From Bacteroidales bacterium (GTDB lineage: Bacteria > Bacteroidota > Bacteroidia > Bacteroidales > UBA3824): DNA of 28,261 nt. The notes under the pieces were generated by a model. The model did not search any database and had not been told where the DNA came from. It worked only from the letters and a program-made list of their open reading frames with translations. Where the stretch lies: the NCBI GenBank assembly GCA_016293845.1, contig JAEDDH010000032.1, positions 1 through 28,261 of the forward strand, in the 5' to 3' direction. Both the position numbers and the translations under genes were made by a program. Positions 9,145 through 17,161 of this stretch are shown in pieces. The first letter of the stretch is position 1; each line of letters begins with the position of its first letter.

Positions 9145-11190
9145 ATGCAAAATCAAAATTTACAAAACCGTCGCGGGGTTTTCTTGACTACAGTATTAGT
9201 GGTAAGTATGTTTGCTTCTGGCAGCCAAGTGTCAGCACAAAACGCATACGCGACATTAGAAAACGGCACTCTAACTTTTTATTACAACGATAATCAACCT
9301 TCGGGCGCATTTGAAATCAACACTGGCAGCGAAACTCCTGCATGGAACGCATCTTCGGCTGATATTACTAAGGTGGTTTTCAACAGTTCGTTTGCAAACT
9401 ATAAGCCCAACACCTGTTACCGATGGTTTTGCGGATGTGTTAACTTGCAATCGGTAGACGGTATCCAAAACCTCAAAACGCAAAACGCCGAATCAATGGC
9501 TTATATGTTTTATCAATGTTGTAATCTTAAGTCGCTCAACCTTAGCTGGTTCAACACTGCAAAAGTTAAAAGTATGATGGCTATGTTTGCCAACTGCGAA
9601 AAACTTAATACTCTCGACCTCAGTGCGTTCAACACTCAGAATGTGGACGATATGAACTCGATGTTTTTCCGCTGTAGAAATCTCAGCCAGGTGGTGCTCA
9701 GCAGTTTCAACACCAAGAATGTTGCAAATATGTACTCGATGTTTGCCTATTGCCGCGCCCTCAACGAAATAGATTTAAAATCATTCAACACCGGCAAGGT
9801 AACAGATATGCGCCGCATGTTTTACGATTGCCCACAGTTAGAAACCATTTATGCCGGAGATTTATGGTCAACAAAAAATGTGTCGCAATCCAGCGATATG
9901 TTTTATGGCTGCAACAATCTTTTTGGCGGGTATAATACTATTTTTAGCGATGCAATTACTGATAAAGAATACGCACAGATAGATTCCAAAACACAGGCAG
10001 GATACTTAACACAAAGCGGCACCACCCAAGTGGCACATCGCTTAATTGTGGCTTCTCCGCCTATAAAAACAGAATACTGCCTTGGTGAGCCGTCAGATAT
10101 TACGGGCTGCAAAATATCAGTATTCTTTAACGACAATAGTTCCAAAACTTTCAACCTCCGCCAAGATTTAGTGGCAGAATACAACCCGTCGTCCGTTGGC
10201 GAACACAATGTGGCAATCAGGGTTTATGGCGGCGAATGTAGTTTCAAGGTCAACTTCTACGACCAAGAATCTCCATATTATCTATGGAACAGCAAAACGC
10301 TTACAGCCACATTATATTATGGGCATTATAGCAACGGCGCAACTTGTATGCACACTCTGCCAGATTCGATTAAAAATAATGTAGAAAAAATTGATTTTGA
10401 AATATCGTTTGCCAAATACGCCCCCGAAAGCACCGTAGAATTGTTTAAAGGTTGCCAAAATCTTGTTGAATTTACCAACCTGCAATATTTCAACACTACA
10501 GCAGTCCGTGATATGTCGTTTATGTTTGATGGTTGCGAAAATCTCCGCTCACTCGACCTTAGCAATTTCGACAATAGCAAAACTGCTTATGCACAGGGAA
10601 TGTTTAAAGAGTGCGGAATGCTGAAAACTATCTACTACGGCGACTATTGGGATACCGACAAAACCGCCGATGCAGTTATCTATAATCCTGATTGCGCACA
10701 ATATTTCACCTACAAAAAAGCACAGGCATTTGTGTTTCCACCCGAACCACTCACTCTTGTATTCAACAATCAGCCCCAGAAGTTGATTGCAGAGATGGAG
10801 TCGAATCTTGGTACGGTATTATACAGCCTCGACGGTAAAAACTATTCCGAAGATATTCCCGCAGCCACTCATGCCGGCGATTACACCGTGTATTACAAGG
10901 TAGAAGACAATGAAAAATATATTGGCACACAACCGCAAACCATCAACGTAAACATAAGCAAGGGCAAAAGCGTGATTACAACTGTTCCTACCGCCATTGG
11001 TTTCCTTGTATACATGGGACAGCCTCAGCCACTGATTACCGAAGGTACATCCAATTTTGGAACAATATTGTATCGTCTCGGCTCCGAGGGCGAATACTCC
11101 ACCACTCTGCCCGAGGCTACCGAACCTGGCATTTACAAAGTATACTACAAAATTGAAGACAGCGACGATTATGAGGGCGTTCCCGAATAG
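9145..11190 (+). CDS. BspA-like leucine-rich-repeat surface protein, truncated by TAG
   Basis: 681 aa, starting 15 bp after the giant gene. Signal peptide ends near QVSAQ (residue 31). Residues about 115-232 are BspA-type LRRs (DUF285 family) of 23-24 aa with the signature L-x-L-S-x-FNTxxVxxMxxMFxxC. Residues about 300-370 look like a bacterial Ig-like group 3 domain (CLGEPSDITGCKISVFF, SVGEHNVAIRVYGG). Two more LRRs lie near 450-500, then two 83-aa tandem beta units. Translation stops at TAG (11188-11190), but the same frame continues to 11448 and encodes a T9SS sorting domain. As it stands the protein would be exported across the inner membrane yet lack the T9SS signal. Surface adhesin role is inferred from the BspA family. 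Confidence 0.85.
   Translation: MQNQNLQNRRGVFLTTVLVVSMFASGSQVSAQNAYATLENGTLTFYYNDNQPSGAFEINTGSETPAWNASSADITKVVFNSSFANYKPNTCYRWFCGCVNLQSVDGIQNLKTQNAESMAYMFYQCCNLKSLNLSWFNTAKVKSMMAMFANCEKLNTLDLSAFNTQNVDDMNSMFFRCRNLSQVVLSSFNTKNVANMYSMFAYCRALNEIDLKSFNTGKVTDMRRMFYDCPQLETIYAGDLWSTKNVSQSSDMFYGCNNLFGGYNTIFSDAITDKEYAQIDSKTQAGYLTQSGTTQVAHRLIVASPPIKTEYCLGEPSDITGCKISVFFNDNSSKTFNLRQDLVAEYNPSSVGEHNVAIRVYGGECSFKVNFYDQESPYYLWNSKTLTATLYYGHYSNGATCMHTLPDSIKNNVEKIDFEISFAKYAPESTVELFKGCQNLVEFTNLQYFNTTAVRDMSFMFDGCENLRSLDLSNFDNSKTAYAQGMFKECGMLKTIYYGDYWDTDKTADAVIYNPDCAQYFTYKKAQAFVFPPEPLTLVFNNQPQKLIAEMESNLGTVLYSLDGKNYSEDIPAATHAGDYTVYYKVEDNEKYIGTQPQTINVNISKGKSVITTVPTAIGFLVYMGQPQPLITEGTSNFGTILYRLGSEGEYSTTLPEATEPGIYKVYYKIEDSDDYEGVPE
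9490..9840 (+). repeat. BspA-type leucine-rich repeats
   Basis: Four to five consecutive 23-24-aa units: NLSWFNTAKVKSMMAMF, DLSAFNTQNVDDMNSMF, VLSSFNTKNVANMYSMF and DLKSFNTGKVTDMRRMF. Conserved FNT, the M-x-x-MF pair and a following Cys identify the DUF285 subtype. Confidence 0.8.
10741..11181 (+). repeat. Two tandem 83-residue beta-domain units
   Basis: FNNQPQKLIAE at 10762 and YMGQPQPLITE at 11011 start two aligned units, 249 nt apart. Both share SN(L/F)GT(V/I)LY, a Gly-Tyr/Asn-Tyr-S turn, P-x-A-T, and G-x-Y-x-VYYK(V/I)ED. They resemble MBG/Ig-like spacers that lift adhesive domains off the surface. Confidence 0.7.
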
Positions 11191-11448
11191 TATATAGAGA
11201 CAAAAATAGATGCCAAAACGCCTGTTGATATCGCACCAGAGACAATCAAGCCAAATGTTTGGTGCAGTAACGGCACTATATTTATAGAAAGTGCGTCCTT
11301 GGGTGTGAGATTTAGTGTAATCGACATCACAGGTCGCATAATCACTTCATCTACAATAAATTCCTCACTACAAGAAATCCATATCAACAAAAAAGGTATT
11401 TTTGTTGTAACTATTGGTAAATACTGCTTTAAAGTGGTAAATAATTGA
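11191..11448 (+). pseudogene. Severed T9SS sorting domain of the BspA-like protein
   Basis: Directly after the TAG the same frame stays open for 85 codons to a TGA at 11446-11448. It reads YIETKIDAKTPVDIAPETI and then IFIESASLGVRFSVIDITG, IHINKKGIFVVTIGKY and KVVNN. The order N-terminal strand, VxDxxGR(I/V), G-(I/V)-(Y/F)-(V/I)-V and a terminal basic-aromatic strand is that of type A T9SS C-terminal domains. Absence of other stops over 258 nt suggests the TAG is recent. Confidence 0.75.
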
Positions 11449-11459
11449 GAAGGAAACAC

Positions 11460-13283
11460 TCACTTTCCATCAATTTTTCTAAACTTTTCTCGTGCTTGAA
11501 CGGCATAGATGCTGCCGGGGTAGTCGGTTAAAATTTTTAAATAATATGTTTTGGCGGTTTCGGGGTCGGCAAGATAGGTGGAGGATAATTCAGCAAGGCG
11601 GAAGGCGGCTTTGTCGGCAAGATTGTCGTAGGCATAGTCGTCGGCTACTTTTTGATAAAGCGAGGCGGCTTCGGCAAAATCTTTCTGACGCTCACGGATT
11701 TGTGCCTGACGGTAGAGCGACTCATCTACAAGGGGACTGCTCTTAAACTGCGTTACAATAGTGTCGTAACAGCCCAAGGCATCGCTCCAACGGTTTTGAA
11801 ACATATACATATCGCCACGGGCAAAAATCTGCAACTCTCGGTCGGGATTTGCTGCAGTGTCGGCAGGCATAAATTCGTTAGCCACGGCAAGATTGTCGTT
11901 GATAATGATGGCGAGTTCCATAGCATCGTTTGCCACAAGTTTTGAGGTGGCGGCTTTCAATACGTCTAATTGCGACAAAGCCCATTTAAAACTGCCTGTG
12001 TAATAGGCTACTTTGGCTTTGCGGAGTTTTGCCTCATCGCCTTTTTCGTTTTGCTTATTGTCGGTTTCCACTTTGGCGTAAATCATCAGAGCCTCCCATT
12101 CATCACCCGAAAATAGGTAAATATCAGCCAGTTGTAAGTTCAAGTCGGCTTTGATGGCATAGTTGAGCGGCTGTTGCAACGCCTTGTTGATGATAGCCTT
12201 GGCAGTGTCGGCGTGGTTGAGATAATAGGTTTCTAAACGAGCGTAATTGATTACGTGCTGCACTGTGGAGGCATTGATTCCCTGCTTGGCAAACACAGAG
12301 CGATATTCGTTTTCGAGATATGCAAGTTGCTCAGAGTCTGTGATAGAACCGGCAACAACCTGCTGATACATAGTATTTAATACACCGAGTTTGGCGTAGA
12401 GATAATACGGAGATTTTTCGCCGAGTTCGATCACATATTTGTATGCGTCGGATGCGGTGGCAAAGTCGCCTGCATCCACAGACTGCTGACCAAGCGAAAC
12501 AAGATGCCGTCCTTGTCCGTTGGTTCTGCGGTCTAACGCTTTGGCTTGATTTACAGCCATTTTAAAGTTCTTTTTCTGCACATAGACCCAAATAAGCATT
12601 TCGCTGAGGGCTGTGGAAGGCGTTTTTTGAATACGCTGCATTAGCGACGAGCGGAGTATGGAATAAAGTTCGTCGTTGGTGTCGTTGTTGAGATAGTATT
12701 GCAGCATATTCTCCACAGTGGCAAGGCGCGATGCATCGGCAGAAACCACATCGAGCGATGTTTCTGACATTTTTTTATAATTTCGCGACGAGGCATACAC
12801 CGAAAACAATTCCATACTAAAATCAATATGAGCCACTTCGGCACCTTGTAGCAATGTTTTTTCGGCATAATCGGGTTCATCGGCTTGCAAAAAACTATTG
12901 CTCAGCGCAATAATCGAATTTCGGTCGCGAGGAAGCGCAGAAATTACACCGTCGAACTGCTCGGAGGCTTTATCCATCTTGCCTTGACTCTTATACACCG
13001 AGCCGAGAATAATCTTGTAAGCAAGGTCGTTTTTGTTGGCTGTCATCTGTTTTTTTACAGCCTTTTCCGCCTTGTCTAACTCTCCGAGCGATTCGAGGCA
13101 CTTGATATAATAGTTAAAATAATTCTTGGCATGTGTCTGATTAAAAAGGTTTTCAAAAAGATAAACCGCTTTTTCGTACTCGCGGCTGTTGTAGTACGAA
13201 TAGGCAAGCGACACGTCTTCTTGATTTTGGGCATTTACCCAAAAAGGAAGCGCTAACGCCAAGATTATCAACAGGTTTTTCAT
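11460..13283 (-). CDS. Exported tetratricopeptide-repeat protein
   Basis: 607 aa with a signal peptide (MKNLLIILALALPFWVNAQ) and no lipobox, so probably periplasmic or in the outer membrane complex. The rest is helical with many TPR/Sel-like pairs: AYSYYNSREYEKAVYLFENL near residue 28, SLGELDKAEKAV, KSQGKMDKASEQF, DAGDFATASDAYKYVIEL, and a C-terminal block (MFQNRWSDALGCYD, RQKDFAEAASLYQKV, LADPETAKTYYLKIL) ending in DYPGSIYAVQAREKFR, a phrase typical of YbgF/outer-membrane-assembly-like TPRs. It starts 1 bp after the acyl-CoA synthetase stop and is the last gene of a leftward operon. It converges on the BspA-like gene with 11 bp between and no clear terminator. Role unknown; TPR proteins scaffold protein complexes. 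Confidence 0.85.
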   Translation of the reverse strand: MKNLLIILALALPFWVNAQNQEDVSLAYSYYNSREYEKAVYLFENLFNQTHAKNYFNYYIKCLESLGELDKAEKAVKKQMTANKNDLAYKIILGSVYKSQGKMDKASEQFDGVISALPRDRNSIIALSNSFLQADEPDYAEKTLLQGAEVAHIDFSMELFSVYASSRNYKKMSETSLDVVSADASRLATVENMLQYYLNNDTNDELYSILRSSLMQRIQKTPSTALSEMLIWVYVQKKNFKMAVNQAKALDRRTNGQGRHLVSLGQQSVDAGDFATASDAYKYVIELGEKSPYYLYAKLGVLNTMYQQVVAGSITDSEQLAYLENEYRSVFAKQGINASTVQHVINYARLETYYLNHADTAKAIINKALQQPLNYAIKADLNLQLADIYLFSGDEWEALMIYAKVETDNKQNEKGDEAKLRKAKVAYYTGSFKWALSQLDVLKAATSKLVANDAMELAIIINDNLAVANEFMPADTAANPDRELQIFARGDMYMFQNRWSDALGCYDTIVTQFKSSPLVDESLYRQAQIRERQKDFAEAASLYQKVADDYAYDNLADKAAFRLAELSSTYLADPETAKTYYLKILTDYPGSIYAVQAREKFRKIDGK

Positions 13284-13284
13284 C

Positions 13285-14931
13285 TTACTGATAGAGAAAA
13301 CGTTTTATGCTGCGCTTGGGGGTCTTTTCAAATTCTTCGTTATAAATTTTTACTCCTTTAATTTGGCTGTAAGTGGGTAATTCCGCGTTGAGTTGCAGCA
13401 CATATTTTTCGATAGTAGCGGGAATTTCTGCCTCAGCTACATTCTGACTGCGAAGCGAATCAAAATCGGGATATACCAATGCCACAATTTTGCCCTCTTT
13501 CTCTACCACGATCGACTCGTTGACAAAGAAAAGGTTGTTGATTTTGTCCTCAATTTCTTCGGGATAAATGTTCTGACCGCTCGGACCAAGTATCATATTC
13601 TTTATTCTGCCTTTGATAAAGATGTTGCCGTCTTTGTCCATAAGACCAAGGTCGCCAGTGTGTCCCCACCCCTCTTTGTCGATAAACTGTGCAGTGGCTT
13701 CTGGATTTTTGTAATAGCCCACCATCATATTTTCACCACGTGCAAGTATTTCGCCAACAACGTTTTGCGGGTCGGAAGAATCGATCTTGATTTCCATACG
13801 GTCGATGGTGCGTCCGCAGGATGTTTCGACAAATTTATCCCAAGGAGAGTATGCCAAGAGAGGTCCGTACTCTGTCATACCATAGCCCACGGTGTATTCA
13901 AACTTAATCTTACGCAAGAATCTTTCGATTTCGCAGTTGATAGGAGCACCTCCCACAATCAATTGACGGAAGTTGCCGCCAAGAGCAAAACGCAATTGGT
14001 CGTGTATTTTTTTGTAGATTTTTTCGCTGATTACTGGCACTTTGAGCATAAAGTTTACAGTAGGACGCTCGATTTCGGGGAAGATTTTTTTCTTGATAAT
14101 TTTCTCCACTACCAACGGCACAGTGATAATAAGCGACGGTTTGATTTGCTGCATAGCGTCGATAAGTATCTTTGGCGAAGGCACTTTGGTAAGGAAGAAT
14201 ATGTGAACACCCGAAATAAAATGGTGAATAAACTCAAACGAAAGTCCGTACATGTGAGCCATAGGAAGCATTGCAATCATAGTTTCGCCAGCCTGAGTGT
14301 GAAGGTTGTCGATGGTAAACTGAATGTTTGACATAAGGCTGCGGTATGGCAGCATAACGCCTTTGGATGCGCTTGTAGTGCCTGAGGTATAGTTGATTAT
14401 GCCCACTTCCTGAGGATTTTCGTCAAAAAACGATATGTGGTCGGGGGTGAAACGCTCGGGATAACGCTCACCGAATATCTTGTTGAGGTTTTGGCGGGTT
14501 TCGGTGAGAAGCTCGCTACGCGACACTCTGAGGCTGTAATCTTCGATACGGATAACGCCAATGAGCGCAGGCATTGAAGCCTCGTCGAGACCAGTCCACA
14601 CTTCGTCGCCGCAGAAAAGCAGTTTTGCCTCGCTGTGGTTTACAATATTATGAACATTGTCGGGTTTGAACTCGTGGAGGATAGGCACAGGCACAGCGCC
14701 GTAAGTGAGAGCAGCAAGGAATGCTACACCCCATTGTGCTGAGTTTTTGCCACAAAAAGCCACTTTGTCGCCTTTTTGGATTCCTGTTTTTTCAAACACG
14801 ATATGAATCTTTATAATTTTTCGGGCAACGTCCTTATAAGTAAATGTAGCACCGCCATAGTTGGTAAGCGACGGCATATCCCAATACTTGCGCAATGCGC
14901 GTTCTATAACTTTAATAATGCTTTTTTCCAT
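13285..14931 (-). CDS. Long-chain acyl-CoA synthetase-like AMP-binding enzyme
   Basis: 548 aa from ATG 14929-14931 (an upstream in-frame TTG is less likely). It belongs to the adenylate-forming superfamily: P-loop motif YTSGTTSASKG at about 181-191, A5-like GYGMTEYGPL near 350, TGDLG and KGRIKNMILGPSGQNIYPEEIE (A7-A8) near 420-450, and the A10 lysine context TPKRSIKRFLY at the end. The usual reaction is ATP-dependent formation of a fatty acyl-AMP and then acyl-CoA; fatty acid as substrate is inferred from overall resemblance to long-chain ligases. Length is at the short end for FadD-type enzymes but complete. Lies 12 bp after a small unknown gene and 1 bp before a TPR gene, so co-transcription is very likely. 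Confidence 0.88.
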   Translation of the reverse strand: MEKSIIKVIERALRKYWDMPSLTNYGGATFTYKDVARKIIKIHIVFEKTGIQKGDKVAFCGKNSAQWGVAFLAALTYGAVPVPILHEFKPDNVHNIVNHSEAKLLFCGDEVWTGLDEASMPALIGVIRIEDYSLRVSRSELLTETRQNLNKIFGERYPERFTPDHISFFDENPQEVGIINYTSGTTSASKGVMLPYRSLMSNIQFTIDNLHTQAGETMIAMLPMAHMYGLSFEFIHHFISGVHIFFLTKVPSPKILIDAMQQIKPSLIITVPLVVEKIIKKKIFPEIERPTVNFMLKVPVISEKIYKKIHDQLRFALGGNFRQLIVGGAPINCEIERFLRKIKFEYTVGYGMTEYGPLLAYSPWDKFVETSCGRTIDRMEIKIDSSDPQNVVGEILARGENMMVGYYKNPEATAQFIDKEGWGHTGDLGLMDKDGNIFIKGRIKNMILGPSGQNIYPEEIEDKINNLFFVNESIVVEKEGKIVALVYPDFDSLRSQNVAEAEIPATIEKYVLQLNAELPTYSQIKGVKIYNEEFEKTPKRSIKRFLYQ

Positions 14932-14943
14932 ATTAAACAAATT

Positions 14944-15297
14944 TTAATCCACCCAAGTAGGCACATCGATATCGCTTGTGATGATATGCGCCCATCGGCA
15001 GATGGTTTCGTAATTATTGTCGTGTATTATGTGATAGTTAACTGCGTTGATGTCGCTATGGTCTTCGTAGAGAGTGCGTCCCGAACGGATAAGTTGTTCT
15101 GAACGGTCGCCGTCGGAAGATTCGTTCACTTGGCTGAATATATCCTCGGTGATTTCGTAAAGGTAATACGAACCCACACAACCGTTGGTGAAATAACATT
15201 CGGCGGTGTATCTGCCCGTTTCGGTGTCGTGGCATACTGTCCACCACGATGCTCCCGGAAGTGTTCCTTTACCGTTTTTCAATACGAATGGTTCCAT
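14944..15297 (-). CDS. Small acidic protein of unknown function
   Basis: 117 aa, no signal peptide and no membrane segment, so probably cytoplasmic. It is rich in aromatic residues (ASWWTVCHDTETGRYTAECYF, GSYYLYEITEDIF) and ends in the acidic PTWVD. I do not recognise a family. It sits 16 bp after the glycosidase gene and 12 bp before the acyl-CoA synthetase gene, and its codon use matches theirs. Real by length, packing in the operon and absence of a competing frame on the same stretch. Confidence 0.75.
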   Translation of the reverse strand: MEPFVLKNGKGTLPGASWWTVCHDTETGRYTAECYFTNGCVGSYYLYEITEDIFSQVNESSDGDRSEQLIRSGRTLYEDHSDINAVNYHIIHDNNYETICRWAHIITSDIDVPTWVD

Positions 15298-15313
15298 AAA
15301 AAATATTCAAAAA

Positions 15314-16870
15314 CTATTCTACTCTGTCTTTTTTACCGTATTTGATTATAATGGCACGGCTTGGCTGACTCTCTACGTGGTAGCGGTTATAAGCCGTTAT
15401 CTTATACGTATAAACTTTTTTCTTGAACGAGAATTTGCTGCTTTTAAATAGCGAAAGGTCGTTTTGCGAAATATGTTTCAAGAAATTGCTCTTCGAGGGC
15501 ACAAAATTAGGATTGTTGCCCTTTACTCTATACACCGAATAAAATACGGCGGTGTCGGCGGGAGGTAGATGTTTGCCGTTGTCTTTTTGCCAATATACGT
15601 GATATTGGTTTCGCATCTTAACCATCGATACCTTAGGACTTTCGGGGAAAATGCTCAACCACGGCATCTGCGGCATCATCACGTTTTTGGTAAAGCAGTT
15701 TTGCCTAACTGACGACACCATATTGAGCGGATTTTTTGCCACAGTGGTAGAGCGGTAGACTATAACTCCCTGAACATTAGGATATTTTCGAGTAATGCGT
15801 ATCTGATTTGGAATTTCCTGCGGGTCGCCCCAACCATTGGCGGGATTCTCCTGATTATATGCGCCAATGCCGATGTAGATGTTGCGTCCGTAGGCGTGAT
15901 TGTTCCACCACTTTACCACAGTTTCAAAATCGTTGTAAACGTGACCAATGTGCCAATATATCTGCGGTGCGCAGTAGTCTACCCAGCCGTTTTTGAGCCA
16001 TGTAAGGGCGTCGGCATACAGATAGTCGTATCCCGAAAGGCTATTTGTGGGACTTCCGTCAGGGTCTTCTCTCTTATTGCGCCACACTCCGGCGGGACCA
16101 ACGCCAAACTTAACCCATGGTTTCTCGTTTTTGATGGCAATGTAGCACTCTTTGATAAACTCGTTGATATTATTTCTGCGCCAATCGGCTATGTTGCTGA
16201 ATCCTTTGCCATATTTTTTGAAAGTGGCTTCGTCGGGCAAGGGAACAATCTTTTTGTTGTCGCCCGTAACGGGATAGGGATAAAAATAGTCGTCGAAATG
16301 CACACCGTCGATGTCGTAACGCTTTACCACGTCTATAATAATGCGTATCAGATAGTTGCGCACCTCAGGAATACCTGGGTCGAAATATTTGTTAGCGCCG
16401 TAAGTAAAAAACCATTCGGGCTTGGTGTTAGAAATATGCTCTTTGCAAACATCGGCATATTGAATAGTGGCAACGGCTCTAAAAGGATTAAACCAAGCGT
16501 GATATTCCATACCAATGGCGTGAGTCTCCTTTACCATAAAATCCAAAGGATCAAAATATGGCACGGGAGCGCGACCCTGTTTGCCCGTAAGCCATTCGCT
16601 CCAAGGCTCGTATTCTGATGCAAAAAATGCATCGGCAGCAGGACGCACTTGAAAAATCACTGCGTTGTAACCTGCGTTTCTCCAAGTGGTAAGCAAATCT
16701 AAATAATTCTGTTTGAGCACTTTGCTGTCGGTGGTTGCTACTGTGGGATAGTCGATACGCTTGGATGTAGCCACCCACACACCGCGAAACTCTCGGGTGG
16801 TGTCGGGAAAATTTTGCGCCGCAGTCTCAAACGCTATCGCTAATAGTATAATTGTCAATAGATGTTTCAT
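15314..16870 (-). CDS. Exported family 10-like glycoside hydrolase (GHL10/DUF187)
   Basis: 518 aa with a signal peptide (MKHLLTIILLAIAFETAAQ). Residues about 27-340 match the GHL10 (YngK-like) TIM barrel: REFRGVWVATSKRIDYPT at the start, YNAVIFQVRPAADAFFASE, EYHAWFNPFR, a second strand GVHFDDYFYPYP with the acidic pair expected in the active site, and VDYCAPQIYWHIGH. The C-terminal 120 residues look like a beta-sandwich (VYTYKITAYNRYHVESQPS), probably fibronectin-III-like. Related proteins act on surface or wall polysaccharide; the substrate is not known. It stops at TAG (15314-15316), which shows TAG is a normal terminator here. First gene of the four-gene leftward operon. Confidence 0.9.
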   Translation of the reverse strand: MKHLLTIILLAIAFETAAQNFPDTTREFRGVWVATSKRIDYPTVATTDSKVLKQNYLDLLTTWRNAGYNAVIFQVRPAADAFFASEYEPWSEWLTGKQGRAPVPYFDPLDFMVKETHAIGMEYHAWFNPFRAVATIQYADVCKEHISNTKPEWFFTYGANKYFDPGIPEVRNYLIRIIIDVVKRYDIDGVHFDDYFYPYPVTGDNKKIVPLPDEATFKKYGKGFSNIADWRRNNINEFIKECYIAIKNEKPWVKFGVGPAGVWRNKREDPDGSPTNSLSGYDYLYADALTWLKNGWVDYCAPQIYWHIGHVYNDFETVVKWWNNHAYGRNIYIGIGAYNQENPANGWGDPQEIPNQIRITRKYPNVQGVIVYRSTTVAKNPLNMVSSVRQNCFTKNVMMPQMPWLSIFPESPKVSMVKMRNQYHVYWQKDNGKHLPPADTAVFYSVYRVKGNNPNFVPSKSNFLKHISQNDLSLFKSSKFSFKKKVYTYKITAYNRYHVESQPSRAIIIKYGKKDRVE

Positions 16871-16888
16871 TTCAAAAAATAAATTTTA

Positions 16889-16918
16889 CAAAGGAAATAA
16901 ATAATTTAATATCCACAA
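16889..16918 (-). promoter_or_regulatory. Candidate promoter of the glycosidase operon
   Basis: On the minus strand TTG (16916-16918) is followed after 19 bp by TTCCTTTG (16889-16896), seven of eight with TAnnTTTG if the second T counts as a mismatch. Transcription would begin about 12 nt before the ATG at 16870. Confidence 0.4.
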
Positions 16919-16930
16919 CGCAAAATTCAC

Positions 16931-16974
16931 AAAAAAAAGCGGACGACGTACATTAAAACCGCCGAACCGCTTTT
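16931..16974 (-). terminator. Intrinsic terminator, second of two in tandem
   Basis: On the minus strand AAAAGCGG (16967-16974) pairs with CCGCTTTT (16935-16942), extended inside by CGGCG with CGTCG (one G-U), and runs into a T8 tract (16931-16938). It lies about 60 bp upstream of the glycosidase ATG, so it either backs up the terminator at 17106-17138 or ends a short transcript. Confidence 0.6.
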
Positions 16975-17018
16975 CTCAATATCTGAATCATACCAGATTT
17001 TCTCCCATATAAACCTAA
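16931..17018 (-). ncRNA. Candidate small RNA or attenuated leader
   Basis: Between two leftward terminators there is a TAAGTTTG element (17024-17031, minus strand), an exact TAnnTTTG match. A transcript from about 17017 would carry a small hairpin (ATCTG/CAGAT, 16981-16998) and then the strong terminator, about 85 nt in all. No -33 TTG is visible, so this is speculative; the alternative is a leader read through into the glycosidase gene. Confidence 0.22.
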
Positions 17019-17045
17019 TGCTACAAACTTAATAAAAACCTAATG
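17011..17045. repeat. 25-bp-spaced direct repeat of AAACCTAATG
   Basis: AAACCTAATG occurs at 17011-17020 and at 17036-17045, start to start 25 bp. The candidate -7 element at 17024-17031 lies between the copies. It could be a two-site operator, or chance in AT-rich DNA. Confidence 0.35.
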
Positions 17046-17105
17046 TTATAACCTTTATACACCTATATATACGACAAAAAAAACAAAAGGTTGACCCTAT
17101 AATAC

Positions 17106-17138
17106 AAAAAAAACGGCAGAAAAAAAACTCTGCCGTTT
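17106..17138 (-). terminator. Intrinsic terminator of the ExbBD operon
   Basis: On the minus strand a perfect 10-bp stem AAACGGCAGA/TCTGCCGTTT (17129-17138 with 17111-17120) with an 8-nt loop, followed by T5 beyond the stem (T8 in all). It lies 24 bp past the stop of the last ExbD gene. Confidence 0.85.
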
Positions 17139-17161
17139 CTTTGTATTGATAGCCTCAAATA

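Noticed and set aside
1337..11190. Reassignment of TAG to an amino acid, suggested by in-frame TAGs at 1337 and 11188
   Set aside because: Intact genes end in TAG (glycosidase at 15314, long ExbD at 17653, glycosyltransferase at 25492), and the TPR remnant also has an in-frame TAA. The TAGs are better read as nonsense changes.
13393..14331. 312-aa rightward frame opposite the acyl-CoA synthetase
   Set aside because: Antisense shadow of a well-supported gene with all motifs; no protein-like features in the opposite frame.
15896..16618. 240-aa rightward frame opposite the glycosidase
   Set aside because: Antisense shadow; the leftward frame has the signal peptide and GHL10 motifs.
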